Shown here: positions 42,571-52,562 of the stretch, one piece after another
Layout of the letters: every line of letters begins with the position of its first letter
How positions within the stretch are numbered: the first letter of the stretch is position 1
From: Paenirhodobacter ferrireducens
GTDB lineage: Bacteria > Pseudomonadota > Alphaproteobacteria > Rhodobacterales > Rhodobacteraceae
Direction of reading: 5' to 3'
NCBI RefSeq assembly: GCF_004022265.1
Contig: NZ_SAVB01000005.1
Span: 1-64,000, forward strand
Length of the DNA stretch: 64,000 nt
Translations under genes and position numbers: made by a program
The notes under the pieces: model-generated
What the model was told of the DNA's origin: nothing
Databases searched by the model: none
What the model saw: the letters and a program-made list of their open reading frames with translations, nothing else

Positions 42571-43188
42571 TTACGGGGTCTCGCGCAGGTCGCAGACCCA
42601 CAGAACGATTGCCGGCTCCGCCTCCAGCGAGACCAGCGCATGCCCCATCGCACTGTCGAAGGCGAAGCTGTCGCCGGGGGCGAGGTCGACGGGGGCGTAA
42701 TGTTCGGTGAAGACGCGCACGCGGCCGCTTTGCACCACCACCTGTTCCTGACCGGGGTGGGCCTGCAGCGTCTCGAATGCGTCCAGGCTGCGGGCGCGGA
42801 TCTCGGCGCGGAAGACGAGGTAGGGCTTGCGGATCACGTCGTCGCACAGCAGTTCGAGCCGGTAATGCGGCGTCTCGATCACCCGCCCCTCGCCCGCCCG
42901 GGTCAGCGAGCGCCAGCCCGCGAGCCGCTTCATCGTGCCATAGCTCAGCAGCTCCTCGATGCCGGTGCCGAGGCCGCGGCAGATCTTCGCAATCACCTCG
43001 AAGGTCGGCGAGAGCTGGCCGCTTTCGATACGCGACAGCGTCGCCGCCGAGACCCCGCTTCCGGTCGCAAGCGCGGTCAGGGTCAGCGCCCGGTCAAGCC
43101 GCAGCGCCTTCAGACTGGCGCCGAGCGACACCGCCGGCGTGGCGGCGGGGGCGGTTTCGGCGCTGTCACGGATTTCGGTCTTCCACAT
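42571..43188 (-). CDS. XRE-cupin transcriptional regulator
   Basis: 205 residues. An N-terminal Cro/C1-type helix-turn-helix (LGASLKALRLDRALTLTALA, then SAATLSRIESGQLSPTFEVI) is followed by a cupin barrel at ~125-200 (LQAHPGQEQVVVQSGRVRVF and LAPGDSFAFDSAMGHA), a fold that usually binds the effector. Such regulators often control amino-acid or polyamine catabolism. The ATG at 43188 has AAGGG upstream; ATGs at 43203 and 43215 are alternatives. It begins the operon with the D-amino-acid dehydrogenase ten bases downstream, so local control is likely. Confidence 0.9.
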   Translation of the reverse strand: MWKTEIRDSAETAPAATPAVSLGASLKALRLDRALTLTALATGSGVSAATLSRIESGQLSPTFEVIAKICRGLGTGIEELLSYGTMKRLAGWRSLTRAGEGRVIETPHYRLELLCDDVIRKPYLVFRAEIRARSLDAFETLQAHPGQEQVVVQSGRVRVFTEHYAPVDLAPGDSFAFDSAMGHALVSLEAEPAIVLWVCDLRETP

Positions 43189-43289
43189 GGCGGGCCCTTT
43201 CATTGTCCCGAGCATGTGCAAGAATTTTGCGGATACGCAAACTATTTCCGGAAGCGCATGGACCGGAATCCGCTCGGCCAGCGGGGTCT

Positions 43290-43304
43290 GCCCAAGGATT
43301 GGGC
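43290..43304. terminator. Short hairpin after the HlyD-family gene
   Basis: GCCCAA-GGA-TTGGGC, two bases beyond the stop of the exporter adaptor gene on the minus strand. The core is shared with the longer hairpin at 36103-36121 (CCCAA-RGA-TTGGGCGC). There is no T-run, so it may be a terminator with Rho help or a 3'-end protector. Confidence 0.45.
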
Positions 43305-43306
43305 GC

Positions 43307-44539
43307 TCAGCCGCCCGGGGCGGCGGTGACGCGGCTGCCCTCGGCAATGCGCGCACCGGGGAAGGCGATCACCTGCGCCCCCTCGGCCAGCCCTCCGGTG
43401 ATCTCGGCGGTAAGGTCGGTCTGATGCCCGATCGTCACGGCCCGCAGCCTTGCGCGCCCGTTCTCGACCACGAAAACCGCCCAGCCGGCGCCGTCGCGGA
43501 ACAGCGCGCCGATCGGCACCTGCAGCACTGCGGGCGCCTGCCAGATCACCACCCGCACATAGACGCGATACTGATCGCCGAGCCCCGGCCGCGCCTCGGG
43601 CGGGGTGAGCAGGTCGAGCTTGAGATGCACCCGCTGCTCCTCGATGCCGAGGGCCGAGACCTTGGTGAAGGCGGCGGGCTCGATCTGGCGCACCCGCGCG
43701 GCCAGTGTCTCGGGCCCGCCCCAACGCTCGACATGGGCGCTTGCCCCCGACACCACCCGCACCGCGTCCGAGGAGAGGAGGTCCAGCTCGATCTCGAGAT
43801 CGCCCAGATCGCCCAGCGTCATCAGCACATCGCCCGCCTGCACTGGCCGCGCGCTTTCGTTCGCAAGCTCGAGCACGGCGCCGCTCGTCGGGGCGCGGAT
43901 CTCGATGCAGCAGGCGCTGCCCGCGCCATCCTCGCCCGGGCCGAGAAGCGCGGCCTGGGTGCGCGCCAGCGTCGCCTGTTGCAGGTCGACCGAGGATTGC
44001 GCCGCCTCAAGCGCGCTGCGGGCGACGGCGCGGGTGGTCGTCGCCTCCTCGAGCAGGTGCTGCGACACCCGGCCAAGCGCAGCCAGCGCCTCGTTGCGGG
44101 CATAATCGCTTTCCGCCTGCTCGAGATCGGCGCGGGCCTGCGCGAGCCGCGCGCGGGCAAGGGCAAGCGCCGCCTGTGCCTCGGCCACCGCCGCCTCGGC
44201 CCCGGCCCGCGCGCGGGCATCGAGGAAGGCGGGTTCGAGCGGCTGGATCTGTGCGACGACGGTCTCGCCCGCCCGCACCGCATCGCCCACGGCGACCGGC
44301 GCGCGCAAGACCGTGCCGGCAAGCGGCGCCGTCACCTCGTAGCGGTCGCGCACCCGCGTCACCCCCTCGGCCGAGACGGTGACCTCCATCGGCGCGCGGG
44401 TGACACGGGCCAGATCGACGGTGACCGGCTCGGGCCAGAACGCCCAGACCAGCGCGGCGAGGGCAAGCAGACCGCTTGTGGCCCAGGTGAGGGACCGCGG
44501 GGCGAGGAAATGGCGGGCGGGGCGGCGGGGAGCGGTCAT
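43307..44539 (-). CDS. HlyD/MacA-type periplasmic adaptor protein
   Basis: 410 residues. One membrane anchor at ~18-34 (LTWATSGLLALAALVWAFW) is followed by a barrel-sandwich hybrid domain interrupted by a long Ala/Arg-rich coiled-coil hairpin (~105-195), then beta-barrel and membrane-proximal domains. Such adaptors bridge an inner-membrane exporter and an outer-membrane channel. AGAGGGAA overlaps the end of the FtsX gene and precedes the ATG at 44539 by a few bases. With the FtsX permease and ATPase upstream it makes a DevBCA/MacAB-like exporter. The substrate is unknown, and no outer-membrane channel gene is adjacent. Confidence 0.9.
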   Translation of the reverse strand: MTAPRRPARHFLAPRSLTWATSGLLALAALVWAFWPEPVTVDLARVTRAPMEVTVSAEGVTRVRDRYEVTAPLAGTVLRAPVAVGDAVRAGETVVAQIQPLEPAFLDARARAGAEAAVAEAQAALALARARLAQARADLEQAESDYARNEALAALGRVSQHLLEEATTTRAVARSALEAAQSSVDLQQATLARTQAALLGPGEDGAGSACCIEIRAPTSGAVLELANESARPVQAGDVLMTLGDLGDLEIELDLLSSDAVRVVSGASAHVERWGGPETLAARVRQIEPAAFTKVSALGIEEQRVHLKLDLLTPPEARPGLGDQYRVYVRVVIWQAPAVLQVPIGALFRDGAGWAVFVVENGRARLRAVTIGHQTDLTAEITGGLAEGAQVIAFPGARIAEGSRVTAAPGG

Positions 44540-44540
44540 G

Positions 44541-46910
44541 TCATTCCCTCTGTTTCAGGGCAGTGGCGAGGCCGACGCGGTCAAGCCGGCGGCGCACGGC
44601 AAGGGCTGCGACAAGGGCCGAGACGGTGGCGATCAGCGCCGCCACGGCATAGGTGCGCCGCGCGATCACCAGCGGGATGCGCACGACATCGGTCGAGAAG
44701 CCCTCGGCGATCAGCGCGGCGAAACCGTAGCCGCCCAGCAGCCCGGGGGGGATGGCGAGAAGCGTGAGCAACATGAGTTCCCCCACCAGCACGGCGCCGA
44801 CCTCGGCCCGGCTGAAGCCGAGCACGCGCAGGCTGGCAAGTTCATAGGAGCGTTCCGACAGCCGGATGCGCGCGGCATTGTAGACGACGCCCACGGTGAT
44901 CAGCACGCCAAGCACGGCATAGATGCTGACCGAGCGGGTCAGGTTCTCGTTCAGCGTGGCGTCGAACTGGCGCTGCACGTCGGGCCAGAACAGCGTGCCG
45001 GCGATCGCCGGGGTCGCCTTCACCGCGCGGTCGAACTCGGCCAGCCGGTCGGGGTCGAGCAGCAGGTCGATGCGGTTCACCTGTTCGGCCATGCGCATCC
45101 GCGCGGCAAGGGCCGCGGCGGGGATGCTGGCGGTTTCGCCCAGATCCTGACGGATCACCCGGGTCACCGGAATCTCGAAGCTGTCGCGCGGCGGCGCAAG
45201 CAGGGTGACGGTGACGCTCTCGCCCGCGTGCAGATCAAGCTTCGTTGCAAGGCTTTCGGGCAGCGCCAGCCCGTCGGCGGGCAGCGGCACGGCATGGCCC
45301 CCGGCGTCGAGGGTCTGCACCAGCGTCGCCTCGGGGCTGCGCGCCTCAAGGAGTGTGCGTTCCGAGCGCGGCCCGTGGCTCAGCCGCACCGGCACGGCAA
45401 GCGCCCCCTCGGCGCGCAGCACTCCGGGCAGATGGGCCGCATCCTCGATCACCGAGCGCGGCGCGTTCTCGGCGAGCGTCAGGGTGACGCTCTGGCGGTT
45501 GGTGCGGCTGAAGGCGGCGTCGATCACCGAGGAGATCGCGTCATAGGTGAAGAAGCAGGCCACCAGCACCGCGATCGAGGCCGCGACGCCGAGCGAGGTG
45601 ACAAGCGCCCGCCCCGGCCAGCGGGTGATCGCGCGCAGGATCATCATCGTCGTCTGCCGCAGGCCAAGCCGCACCGCCAGCGCGTCGATGTGGCCGCGGC
45701 GGAAGCGCGGCGGGGCCGGGGGCTGCATCGCCACCGCCGGGGCGAGCCGGGCCGAGCCGCGCACCGCGCGCAGCGCGCCCGCCACCACCGCGCCAAGCCC
45801 CATCAGCGCCGACAGCGCGAAGCTCGCCGTGCCCGGGGTGTAGACGAGCCAGGGGAAGCGGTAGAAGCGGGTGTAAAGCGCCGTCAGCTCGGCGCCGAGC
45901 CACCAGCCCGCGCCCCAGCCGATCAGCACCCCGACCAACCCGATGCCGGCCGCGAGTTTCAGGTAATGCAGCGCGATCTCGCGCCCGGTGAAGCCCATGG
46001 CCTTCAGAAGCCCGATCACCGGCCGTTCGAGCCCAATGAGCCGCCCCATCACCATGTTCACCAGAAAGGCCGAGACGATCAGGAAGATCGGCGGCAGGAT
46101 CACCGCCATCGCGCCGAGCTGGTCAAGCTCGCCCGAGAGGAACTGGTCCGAGCTTTGCAGGTCGCGGCCATAGGCGCCGGTGCCGCCCCAGGGCGCAAGC
46201 TGCCGGTCGAGCGCGTCGATCACCCGATCGCGCGAGGCGCCGCGGGTCAGGGTGAGGCTGAGATCGTTGAAGGCGCCGGTCAGCCCCGCAGCCGCCGCGG
46301 CCGGCACCTCGCCCATCCAGATCACGCCATAGCGGCTGTCGTCGGGCATCAGCGAGCCCGGCCCGATCAGATAGACGAATTCGGGCGAGAGCATCAGCCC
46401 GGTCACCCGCAGCTCGCGCCATTGCCCGTTCAGGATCGCGCCGAAACTGCTGCCGGGGAAAAGGCCGTTCGCCTCGGCAAAGCTTTCCGACAGCGCCACC
46501 TCGTCGGTCGCGCGCGGGTCGGGCAGGCGGCCGGTGCGCAGCACCGGGCGGTTCAGCACCGGCGCCCCCGCCTCGGGCAGCGAGACGAGCCGCGCCTGTG
46601 CCGGCTTCGTCTGCCCCGGCAGGTCGAGCACCACCTGCATCGAGATCCGCGCCTCGGCCTGCGCGACGCCCGGGATCGCGGCGATCTCGGCTAGCTGCCC
46701 CTTCGGCACCCGCGTCGCACTGGCGAAGACATCGGCGAATTGCATGCGGTCGTAGAAGGATTGCCGGGCCAGCCGCAACGAGCGTTCGGTGCCGGTCGCC
46801 AGCACCAGCACCATCACCCCGCAGCCAAGCACGAGGGCAATGGCGAGGGCCTGCGCCCAGATCCGGCGCAGATCGCGCAACAGCTTGCGGTCGAGGGCGC
46901 GCATCACCAT
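44541..46910 (-). CDS. FtsX/MacB-type ABC exporter permease (two FtsX domains)
   Basis: 789 residues. An N-terminal span ([20 protein letters not shown]), a large periplasmic domain, FtsX spans near 260-285 ([20 protein letters not shown]), 310-335 and 360-385, a second span-periplasm unit starting near 430, and a final FtsX set ([19 protein letters not shown] through [18 protein letters not shown]). This duplicated FtsX layout is that of large exporters of lipids or lipoproteins. ATGs at 46910 or 46904 are both possible, inside the overlap with the ATPase stop. The HlyD gene follows with a one-base gap. Confidence 0.88.
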   Translation of the reverse strand: MVMRALDRKLLRDLRRIWAQALAIALVLGCGVMVLVLATGTERSLRLARQSFYDRMQFADVFASATRVPKGQLAEIAAIPGVAQAEARISMQVVLDLPGQTKPAQARLVSLPEAGAPVLNRPVLRTGRLPDPRATDEVALSESFAEANGLFPGSSFGAILNGQWRELRVTGLMLSPEFVYLIGPGSLMPDDSRYGVIWMGEVPAAAAAGLTGAFNDLSLTLTRGASRDRVIDALDRQLAPWGGTGAYGRDLQSSDQFLSGELDQLGAMAVILPPIFLIVSAFLVNMVMGRLIGLERPVIGLLKAMGFTGREIALHYLKLAAGIGLVGVLIGWGAGWWLGAELTALYTRFYRFPWLVYTPGTASFALSALMGLGAVVAGALRAVRGSARLAPAVAMQPPAPPRFRRGHIDALAVRLGLRQTTMMILRAITRWPGRALVTSLGVAASIAVLVACFFTYDAISSVIDAAFSRTNRQSVTLTLAENAPRSVIEDAAHLPGVLRAEGALAVPVRLSHGPRSERTLLEARSPEATLVQTLDAGGHAVPLPADGLALPESLATKLDLHAGESVTVTLLAPPRDSFEIPVTRVIRQDLGETASIPAAALAARMRMAEQVNRIDLLLDPDRLAEFDRAVKATPAIAGTLFWPDVQRQFDATLNENLTRSVSIYAVLGVLITVGVVYNAARIRLSERSYELASLRVLGFSRAEVGAVLVGELMLLTLLAIPPGLLGGYGFAALIAEGFSTDVVRIPLVIARRTYAVAALIATVSALVAALAVRRRLDRVGLATALKQRE

Positions 46911-47614
46911 TCGATCCCCTGCGGCGGCTGCGGGGAGGCGTTCTCTTCGATCGCGGTGACGCGCCCGTCGGCGAGCCGGATCACCCGATGCGCCATCTGC
47001 CGGATCGCGGCATTGTGGGTGATGAGGGCGGTCACCGTGCCGAGATCGCGGTTCGCCTCCCAGATCGCCTGCAGCACCGTCACCCCGGTCGCACTGTCGA
47101 GCGCGCCGGTGGGCTCGTCGCACAGCAGCACCTCGGGCCGCTTCGCCAGCGCCCGGGCGATCGCCACGCGCTGCTGCTCGCCGCCAGAAAGCTCGGCCGG
47201 AAAATGGTCGAGCCGCGCGGCAAGGCCCACCCGGTCGAGCGCCTCTTCGGGCGGCATCGGGTTGCGTGCGATCTCGGTCACCAGCGCGACGTTCTCGCGT
47301 GCGGTGAGGCTGGGCACCAGATTGTAGAACTGGAAGACGAAGCCGACATGGGCGCGGCGGAAGGCGGTGAGCCCGGCATCGTCGAGCCCGGTCAGCTCGG
47401 TATCGCGGAAGAACACCCGCCCGGTCGTCGGGCTGTCGAGCGCACCAAGGATGTTGAGCAGCGTCGACTTGCCCGAGCCCGAGGCGCCGAGCAGGACCAC
47501 AAGCTCGCCCTCGTTCAAGATCAGGTCAATGCCGCGCAGCGCGGCAACGGTGACGCTGCCGGTGACATAGGTCTTTGTCACCCCCTCGACGCGAAAGACG
47601 GCGGGCTGCGCCAT
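46904..47614 (-). CDS. MacB/LolD-type ABC exporter ATPase
   Basis: 236 residues. Walker [16 protein letters not shown]-loop [14 protein letters not shown], signature [16 protein letters not shown], Walker [17 protein letters not shown] and H-loop [11 protein letters not shown]. The GALDS stretch and short length are typical of the LolD/MacB subfamily that works with FtsX permeases. GGAGGAGGAGACC precedes the ATG at 47614. It starts the ATPase-FtsX-HlyD operon, with stop and start codons overlapping the permease gene, and diverges from the hydrolase-OsmC fusion across ~180 bases that should hold both promoters. Confidence 0.93.
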   Translation of the reverse strand: MAQPAVFRVEGVTKTYVTGSVTVAALRGIDLILNEGELVVLLGASGSGKSTLLNILGALDSPTTGRVFFRDTELTGLDDAGLTAFRRAHVGFVFQFYNLVPSLTARENVALVTEIARNPMPPEEALDRVGLAARLDHFPAELSGGEQQRVAIARALAKRPEVLLCDEPTGALDSATGVTVLQAIWEANRDLGTVTALITHNAAIRQMAHRVIRLADGRVTAIEENASPQPPQGIEW

Positions 47615-47796
47615 GCGGTCTCCTCCTCCTCCCACCCGGTGCGATCATGGCACGATCGGGTCGTCACCACCTTGATCCCGCACAACTGCGTATCGGGGCA
47701 AGATCGGTCGTGGGGCGAAGCGCCGCATCCTGTGCCCTTGCCGGCACCGGCACCTTGCCCCACCTTGATCTCCGGAATTCACGCAAGGAGACTCCC

Positions 47797-49014
47797 ATGC
47801 CCTCGGAATCGCTTACCTTTCCGGGCCACGACGGCACCCCGCTCGCGGCCCGGCTGGAGCTGCCGGCGGGGCCGGTTCTGGCCACGGCGCTGTTCGCGCA
47901 TTGCTTCGCCTGTGGTGGCGACATCGCCGCGGCCCAGCGGATCGCGGCGCGGCTGGCGGCGGCGGGCATTGCCGTGCTGCGATTCGATTTCACCGGGATC
48001 GACGGCGCGGGCGGAGGGTTCGCGACGCGCAGCTTCACCGCGAGCATCGGCGATCTGACCGCGGCGGCGCGCTTCCTTACCGCGCGCGGCATGGCGCCGG
48101 GGCTGCTGATCGGCCATTCGCTCGGCGGCACCGCGGCGGTTCTGGCGGCCTCCGAGATGCCCTCGGTGACGGCGGTGGCGACGATCGGTGCCTCCTTCGC
48201 GCCGGCCTCGCTTGCGCGGCATTTCGGCGAGTCGATCGCCGAGATCGCGGCCGAGGGCGCGGCCGAGGTCAGCATCGGTTCGGCCCGGCTGCGGATCGGG
48301 CGCGATTTCGTGCAGAGCCTTGCGGGCCTCTCGGTCGGCCCGGCGGTTGCGGCGCTGCACCGCGCGCTGCTGGTGCTACACGCGCCGCGCGACATGGTGG
48401 TGGGGATCGAGAATGCGACGCGGATCTTCCTGGCCGCGAAACACCCGAAAAGCTTCGTCACCCTTGATGACGCCGATCACATGATCAGCGATCCCGCGGA
48501 GGCCGATTATGCCGCCGGCGTGATTGCCGCCTGGGCCGCGCATTACCTCGATTTGTCCGAGCCCGCGTCGGAAGGCGTGCCCGAGGGCGTGGTGCGGGTG
48601 TCCGAGGCTGACCCGGCGGGGTTCGCCCAGGATGTCACCGCCGGCCCGCGCCATCACCTGATCGCCGACGAGCCGCTGGCGCAGGGCGGCACAGACCGTG
48701 GCCTCTCGCCCTATGGCCTGCTGTCGGCGGCACTTGGCGCCTGCACCTCGATGACGATCCGGATGTATGCGCGGCGCAAGAACTGGCCGCTCGAGCATGT
48801 CCGGGTCGAGGTCAGCCACCGCAAGCTCCATGCCGAGGATGCGGCGGCGGCCGAGGCCGCGGGCGGGCGGATCGACGTCTTCTCGCGCGAGATCACGCTG
48901 GCCGGCCCGCTCGATGCCGAGCAGCGCGCGCGTCTGGTCGAGATCGCCGATCGCTGCCCGGTGCACCGCACGCTGTCGCACGGTGCCACGGTCGAGACCC
49001 GGCTTGCGGGCTGA
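47797..49014 (+). CDS. Bifunctional alpha/beta hydrolase - OsmC family protein
   Basis: 405 residues. Residues ~1-255 form an alpha/beta hydrolase with nucleophile Ser108 in LLIGHSLGG, and aspartate and histidine in LVLHAPRDMVV and LDDADHMIS. Residues ~270-405 form an OsmC/Ohr-like domain with two cysteines in ALGACTSMTI and ADRCPVHRT, the arrangement used to reduce organic hydroperoxides. Fusions of this kind occur in many proteobacteria, and their combined substrate is unknown. GCAAGGAG precedes the ATG at 47797. The stop codon directly abuts that of the convergent glycerophosphodiesterase gene. Confidence 0.9.
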   Translation: MPSESLTFPGHDGTPLAARLELPAGPVLATALFAHCFACGGDIAAAQRIAARLAAAGIAVLRFDFTGIDGAGGGFATRSFTASIGDLTAAARFLTARGMAPGLLIGHSLGGTAAVLAASEMPSVTAVATIGASFAPASLARHFGESIAEIAAEGAAEVSIGSARLRIGRDFVQSLAGLSVGPAVAALHRALLVLHAPRDMVVGIENATRIFLAAKHPKSFVTLDDADHMISDPAEADYAAGVIAAWAAHYLDLSEPASEGVPEGVVRVSEADPAGFAQDVTAGPRHHLIADEPLAQGGTDRGLSPYGLLSAALGACTSMTIRMYARRKNWPLEHVRVEVSHRKLHAEDAAAAEAAGGRIDVFSREITLAGPLDAEQRARLVEIADRCPVHRTLSHGATVETRLAG

Positions 49015-49758
49015 TCAGGCGGGCTCGGTGCTGCGCAGGCGCAGTGCGAGGTCAGGCCGGTCGCTGGTCAGATGGCCGATGCCGAGCTCGAGGAAATGGC
49101 GGATGCGGTCGGCGTCGTTCACCGTCCAGGCGCAGAGCCGTTCCTTCGGCCAGAGCGCGGTGATCGCGTCCCATTCCGCGTCGAGATAGTCGTGGCGCAG
49201 CGCCACGATGTCGACGAGGTGCCCGACGGTGCCGAGGAAGGTCTCGAGCCCGCCCTGACGCGCCACCCAGTCGGCATCGGCCGAGACGAGGCGGGCGATC
49301 GAGGGGGCGACCTCGGCGCAGTCGCGCAGGACGCCCACATCGAAGGAGGTCAGATGCGCGCGGCGGTCAAGCCCGTGCGCGATCAGCGCATCGGCGACGC
49401 GGGCGGCGATGCCGGGGTAGGGCTGGCCGGCCTCGTCGAGCTTGATCTCGACATGCAGGCCAAGGCCGTGCACCGGCGCCAGCACCTCGAGCACCTCGCC
49501 GAACGTCGGCACGCCGGTGTCGCTGTCCTTCAGAAGCGTGCGGCGCCGGGTCTCGGGCGTCAGCGCGCGCACCGGGCCGGTGCCGTCGGTGGTGCGGTCG
49601 AGCAGCGGATCGTGGATCACCACAAGCTCGCCCGCATCGGTCAGATGCACGTCGAACTCGATCGCGTCGCAGCCGAGCTGCAGGGCGTTGCGAAAACCCG
49701 GAAGCGAGTTCTCGGGCCAGAGATTGCGGGCACCGCGGTGGCCGTTGATGGCGGTCAT
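49015..49758 (-). CDS. Glycerophosphodiester phosphodiesterase
   Basis: 247 residues without a signal peptide, so cytoplasmic. GDPD motifs: INGHRGARNLWPENS (catalytic His and Arg, Glu ligand), EFDVHLTDAGELVVIHDP (metal ligands and second catalytic His) and LHVEIKLDE. It cleaves glycerophosphodiesters to glycerol 3-phosphate and an alcohol. GGAG precedes the ATG. It is the last gene of the dipeptide-type ABC operon (55281 down to 49015), 11 bases after the permease. This suggests that the transporter may bring in a glycerophosphodiester or that the two are simply co-regulated. Confidence 0.92.
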   Translation of the reverse strand: MTAINGHRGARNLWPENSLPGFRNALQLGCDAIEFDVHLTDAGELVVIHDPLLDRTTDGTGPVRALTPETRRRTLLKDSDTGVPTFGEVLEVLAPVHGLGLHVEIKLDEAGQPYPGIAARVADALIAHGLDRRAHLTSFDVGVLRDCAEVAPSIARLVSADADWVARQGGLETFLGTVGHLVDIVALRHDYLDAEWDAITALWPKERLCAWTVNDADRIRHFLELGIGHLTSDRPDLALRLRSTEPA

Positions 49759-49769
49759 GGGAAGCTCCT

Positions 49770-50624
49770 TCAGCGAATGGTGGGATCGAGCCGGTCGCGC
49801 AGCCAGTCTCCGGCCAGCGAAATCGAAAGAGTTGTCAGGGTGATGACAACGGCGGGGGCAAGCATGATCCAGGGCGCCGTCGTCAGGTAATCGCGGCCGA
49901 AACCGACCATGTTGCCAAGGCTCGTCTCGGGCGGCTGCACCCCGAGGCCGAGGAAGGAAAGCCCCGATTCCATCAAGACGATCTCGGGAAAGGTCAGGGT
50001 CATCGACACGATCAGCGTCGAGGCGACATTGGGCAGGATGTGGCGCAGATAGACCCGGGCGGGGGACGCGCCAAGCTGCACCACGGCCGCGGCATAGCCC
50101 TGCGCGCCGGCCGAGATCGCGAGGCCACGGGCGATGCGGGCATACCGCTCCCAGCCGTAAAAGCCCATCAGCCCGACCAAGAGCGGCATCGACGAGCCGA
50201 AGAAGGCCAGCACCGCCAGCGCCATGATGAGGAAGGGCAGCGCCGCCTGGAAATCGGCAAGCATGACGACGGCATGCTCGACCCAGCCGCGCGCCTTGGC
50301 GGCGAGAAAGCCGAGCGTGGTGCCGAAGACGGCCGAGAGGATCGTCGCGCCGAAGGCGATCACCAGCGAGACCCGCACCGACTGGATCAGCCGCGAGAGC
50401 ACGTCGCGGCCCAGCTCGTCGGTGCCGAGCCAGTGGTGCGGCGTCAGCGGCGGGGCGAGGCGCGCGGCCAGATCCATGCGGGTGATCGGGTAGGGGCGCA
50501 GCAGATCGGCAAGCGCCGCACAGATCAGCATTGCGGCCAGCCAGAAAAGGCTGAGCGCGACCGAGACGGGCAGGCCCGCGGGCAGCAGGCGGCGGGTGCG
50601 GGGCAGGATGTCGGCAAGGGCCAT
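49770..50624 (-). CDS. Dipeptide-type ABC permease, DppC-like
   Basis: 284 residues, six predicted spans. The N-terminal span (LFWLAAMLICAALADLL) is followed by the typical HHWLGTDELGRDVLSRLI, and the EAA-like loop is AAVVQLGASPARVYLRHILP. The end FLGLGVQPPETSLGNMV is diagnostic for DppC/OppC proteins. GAGGAGGAC precedes the ATG at 50624, ten bases after the DppB-like gene. It pairs with that protein to form the membrane channel for the importer. Confidence 0.93.
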   Translation of the reverse strand: MALADILPRTRRLLPAGLPVSVALSLFWLAAMLICAALADLLRPYPITRMDLAARLAPPLTPHHWLGTDELGRDVLSRLIQSVRVSLVIAFGATILSAVFGTTLGFLAAKARGWVEHAVVMLADFQAALPFLIMALAVLAFFGSSMPLLVGLMGFYGWERYARIARGLAISAGAQGYAAAVVQLGASPARVYLRHILPNVASTLIVSMTLTFPEIVLMESGLSFLGLGVQPPETSLGNMVGFGRDYLTTAPWIMLAPAVVITLTTLSISLAGDWLRDRLDPTIR

Positions 50625-50634
50625 GGCGTCCTCC

Positions 50635-51561
50635 TCAGGTGGTGGGCTGCGCGCGCAGCCGCGGGTCGAGCGCGCCATAGAGCAGATCGACCACAAGGTT
50701 CGAGACGACCATCACCGCGGCGATCAGCAGCAGGATGCACTGCACCACGGCGAGGTCGCGGTTGCTGACCGAGACGATGAGCAACCGCCCGATGCCGGGC
50801 CAGCTGAAGATCGTCTCGACCACGACGGCGCCGGCGATCAGCGAGCCGACCATGAAGCCCACCAGCGTCACGATCGGCACCGCGGCATTCGGCAGGGCAT
50901 GGCCGCGCACGACATTGCGCCATTTCACGCCTTTTGCCGCAGCGGTGCGGATATAGGGCTGGCCCATCACCTCGATCATCGCCGAGCGCGAGAAGCGCGC
51001 CAGAACGCCGATGCCGCCGATCGAGATGGTGAGGGTCGGCAGGATGCCATGCACCCAGGTCCCCGAGCCGCCCGAGGGCAGAACGCCGAGCGTCACGGCA
51101 AAGATCAGCACCAGCACCAGCCCCAGCACGAAGGAGGGGATGGTGAAGCCCGCAACGGCCAGCAGGATCACCCCGCGGTCGATCAGGCTGTCGCGGTGCA
51201 GTGCGGCATAGACGCCGGCCGGGATGCCGAGGCCGAGCTTCAGGATCAGCGCCGGGATCGTCAGTTGCAGCGTCGCCGGCACGCGTTCGAGCACCAGCGC
51301 CAGCGCCGGCGAATGGTCGCGCATCGAGACGCCGAAATCGCCGCGGAAGATCGCGCCGAGATAGGCGAGGTATTGCTGCCACAGCGGCGCATCGAGCCCC
51401 CAGGAGCGGCGGAAGGCCTCGACCGCCTCTTGCGGTACGTCGGGGCCCAGCATCACCTGCGCCGGGTCTCCGGACAGGCGCAGCACGACGAAGGCGAAGG
51501 TCATCACGGCGATCACCGTGGCAAGCGCGCGGGCAAGCCGCAGGGCGACGAAGCGCAGCAT
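50635..51561 (-). CDS. Dipeptide-type ABC permease, DppB-like
   Basis: 308 residues, six predicted spans. RLSGDPAQVMLGPDVPQEAV and the GLDAPLWQQYLAYLGAIFRG stretch in the periplasmic segment are family hallmarks, as are the coupling loop IRTAAAKGVKWRNVVRGHAL and the end SNLVVDLLYGALDPRLR. AAAGGA precedes the ATG at 51561. It follows the second ATPase gene by 11 bases. The cluster order, binding protein, OppD, OppF, DppB, DppC, is unusual only in that the ATPases precede the permeases. Confidence 0.93.
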   Translation of the reverse strand: MLRFVALRLARALATVIAVMTFAFVVLRLSGDPAQVMLGPDVPQEAVEAFRRSWGLDAPLWQQYLAYLGAIFRGDFGVSMRDHSPALALVLERVPATLQLTIPALILKLGLGIPAGVYAALHRDSLIDRGVILLAVAGFTIPSFVLGLVLVLIFAVTLGVLPSGGSGTWVHGILPTLTISIGGIGVLARFSRSAMIEVMGQPYIRTAAAKGVKWRNVVRGHALPNAAVPIVTLVGFMVGSLIAGAVVVETIFSWPGIGRLLIVSVSNRDLAVVQCILLLIAAVMVVSNLVVDLLYGALDPRLRAQPTT

Positions 51562-51572
51562 CGGCGGTCCTT

Positions 51573-52562
51573 TCAGGCGGCGACGGGGCTTTGGGCCCCG
51601 GCGGTGACATGGCAGGCGACGGCGCGGCCGGGCTCGGGCACGCGCAGCGCCGGCACCCGGGTGCGGCACAGGCCCTGCGCCAGCGGGCAGCGCGGGTGGA
51701 AGGCACAGCCCGGGGGCCGCGCCGCGGGGTTCGGCGGTTCGCCCTGCAGCAGGATGCGGGCATCGAGCGGCCGCCCTGGCACCGGGATCGAGGAGACGAG
51801 CGCCTGGGTATAGGGGTGGCGCGGTTCGGCGAAGATCTGCTCGGCCGGGCCCTCCTCGACGATCCGCCCGAGATACATCACCGCGACCCGGTCGGCGAGG
51901 TTGCGCACCACCTTCAGGTCGTGGCTGATGAAGACCATGCCAAGGCCCTTTTGCCCCTGCAGGTCGCGCAGCAGGTTCACCACCTGCGCCTGGATCGAGA
52001 CATCGAGCGCCGAGACCGGCTCGTCGCAGACCAGCAGCGCGGGGTTGGTGGCCAGGGCCCGCGCAATCACCACGCGCTGGCGCTGCCCGCCCGAGAGCTC
52101 GTGCGGATAGCGCCCGCCCTGATCGGCACGCAGCCCGACCGCGGTCATCAGCGAGGCGGTGCGGGCCGGGCGCTCCTCGGGCGTGCCGATGCGGTGGATG
52201 TCGAGCGGCTCGCGGATCTGCGCGGCGACCGTCAGCCGCCGGTCGAGCGCCGAGAGCGGATCTTGCCAGACCATCTGCATGCGCGACCGCAGCCGGCGCC
52301 AGATCGGCGTGCCGAAGCGCGGCAGGGGCATGCCCTCGAACAGCACCGTGCCGCCCTGCGCCGGGTCAAGGCCCAGAAGCATCCGCCCGAGCGTCGACTT
52401 GCCCGATCCCGACTCGCCGACGATGCCCAGTGTCTCGCCCGCGCGCAGCTTCAGGCTGACCTCGTCGACGGCGCGGACCTCGGTCACGGCGCCGGTCAGG
52501 CCGCGGCGGGAACGGTAGATGCGCACCAGATCGCGCGCCTCGAGAAGCAGGGGACGGCTCAT
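51573..52562 (-). CDS. Dipeptide/oligopeptide ABC ATPase, OppF-like
   Basis: 329 residues. Walker [17 protein letters not shown]-loop MVWQDPLSALDRRLTV, signature [17 protein letters not shown], Walker B LLVCDEPVSALDVSIQA and H-loop FISHDLKVV. The C-terminal oligopeptide-transporter extension (PPGCAFHPRCPLAQGLC) carries four cysteines that in relatives bind an iron-sulfur cluster. The ATG overlaps the stop of the OppD-like gene by four bases, so the two ATPases are translated together and act as a heterodimer. Confidence 0.93.
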   Translation of the reverse strand: MSRPLLLEARDLVRIYRSRRGLTGAVTEVRAVDEVSLKLRAGETLGIVGESGSGKSTLGRMLLGLDPAQGGTVLFEGMPLPRFGTPIWRRLRSRMQMVWQDPLSALDRRLTVAAQIREPLDIHRIGTPEERPARTASLMTAVGLRADQGGRYPHELSGGQRQRVVIARALATNPALLVCDEPVSALDVSIQAQVVNLLRDLQGQKGLGMVFISHDLKVVRNLADRVAVMYLGRIVEEGPAEQIFAEPRHPYTQALVSSIPVPGRPLDARILLQGEPPNPAARPPGCAFHPRCPLAQGLCRTRVPALRVPEPGRAVACHVTAGAQSPVAA

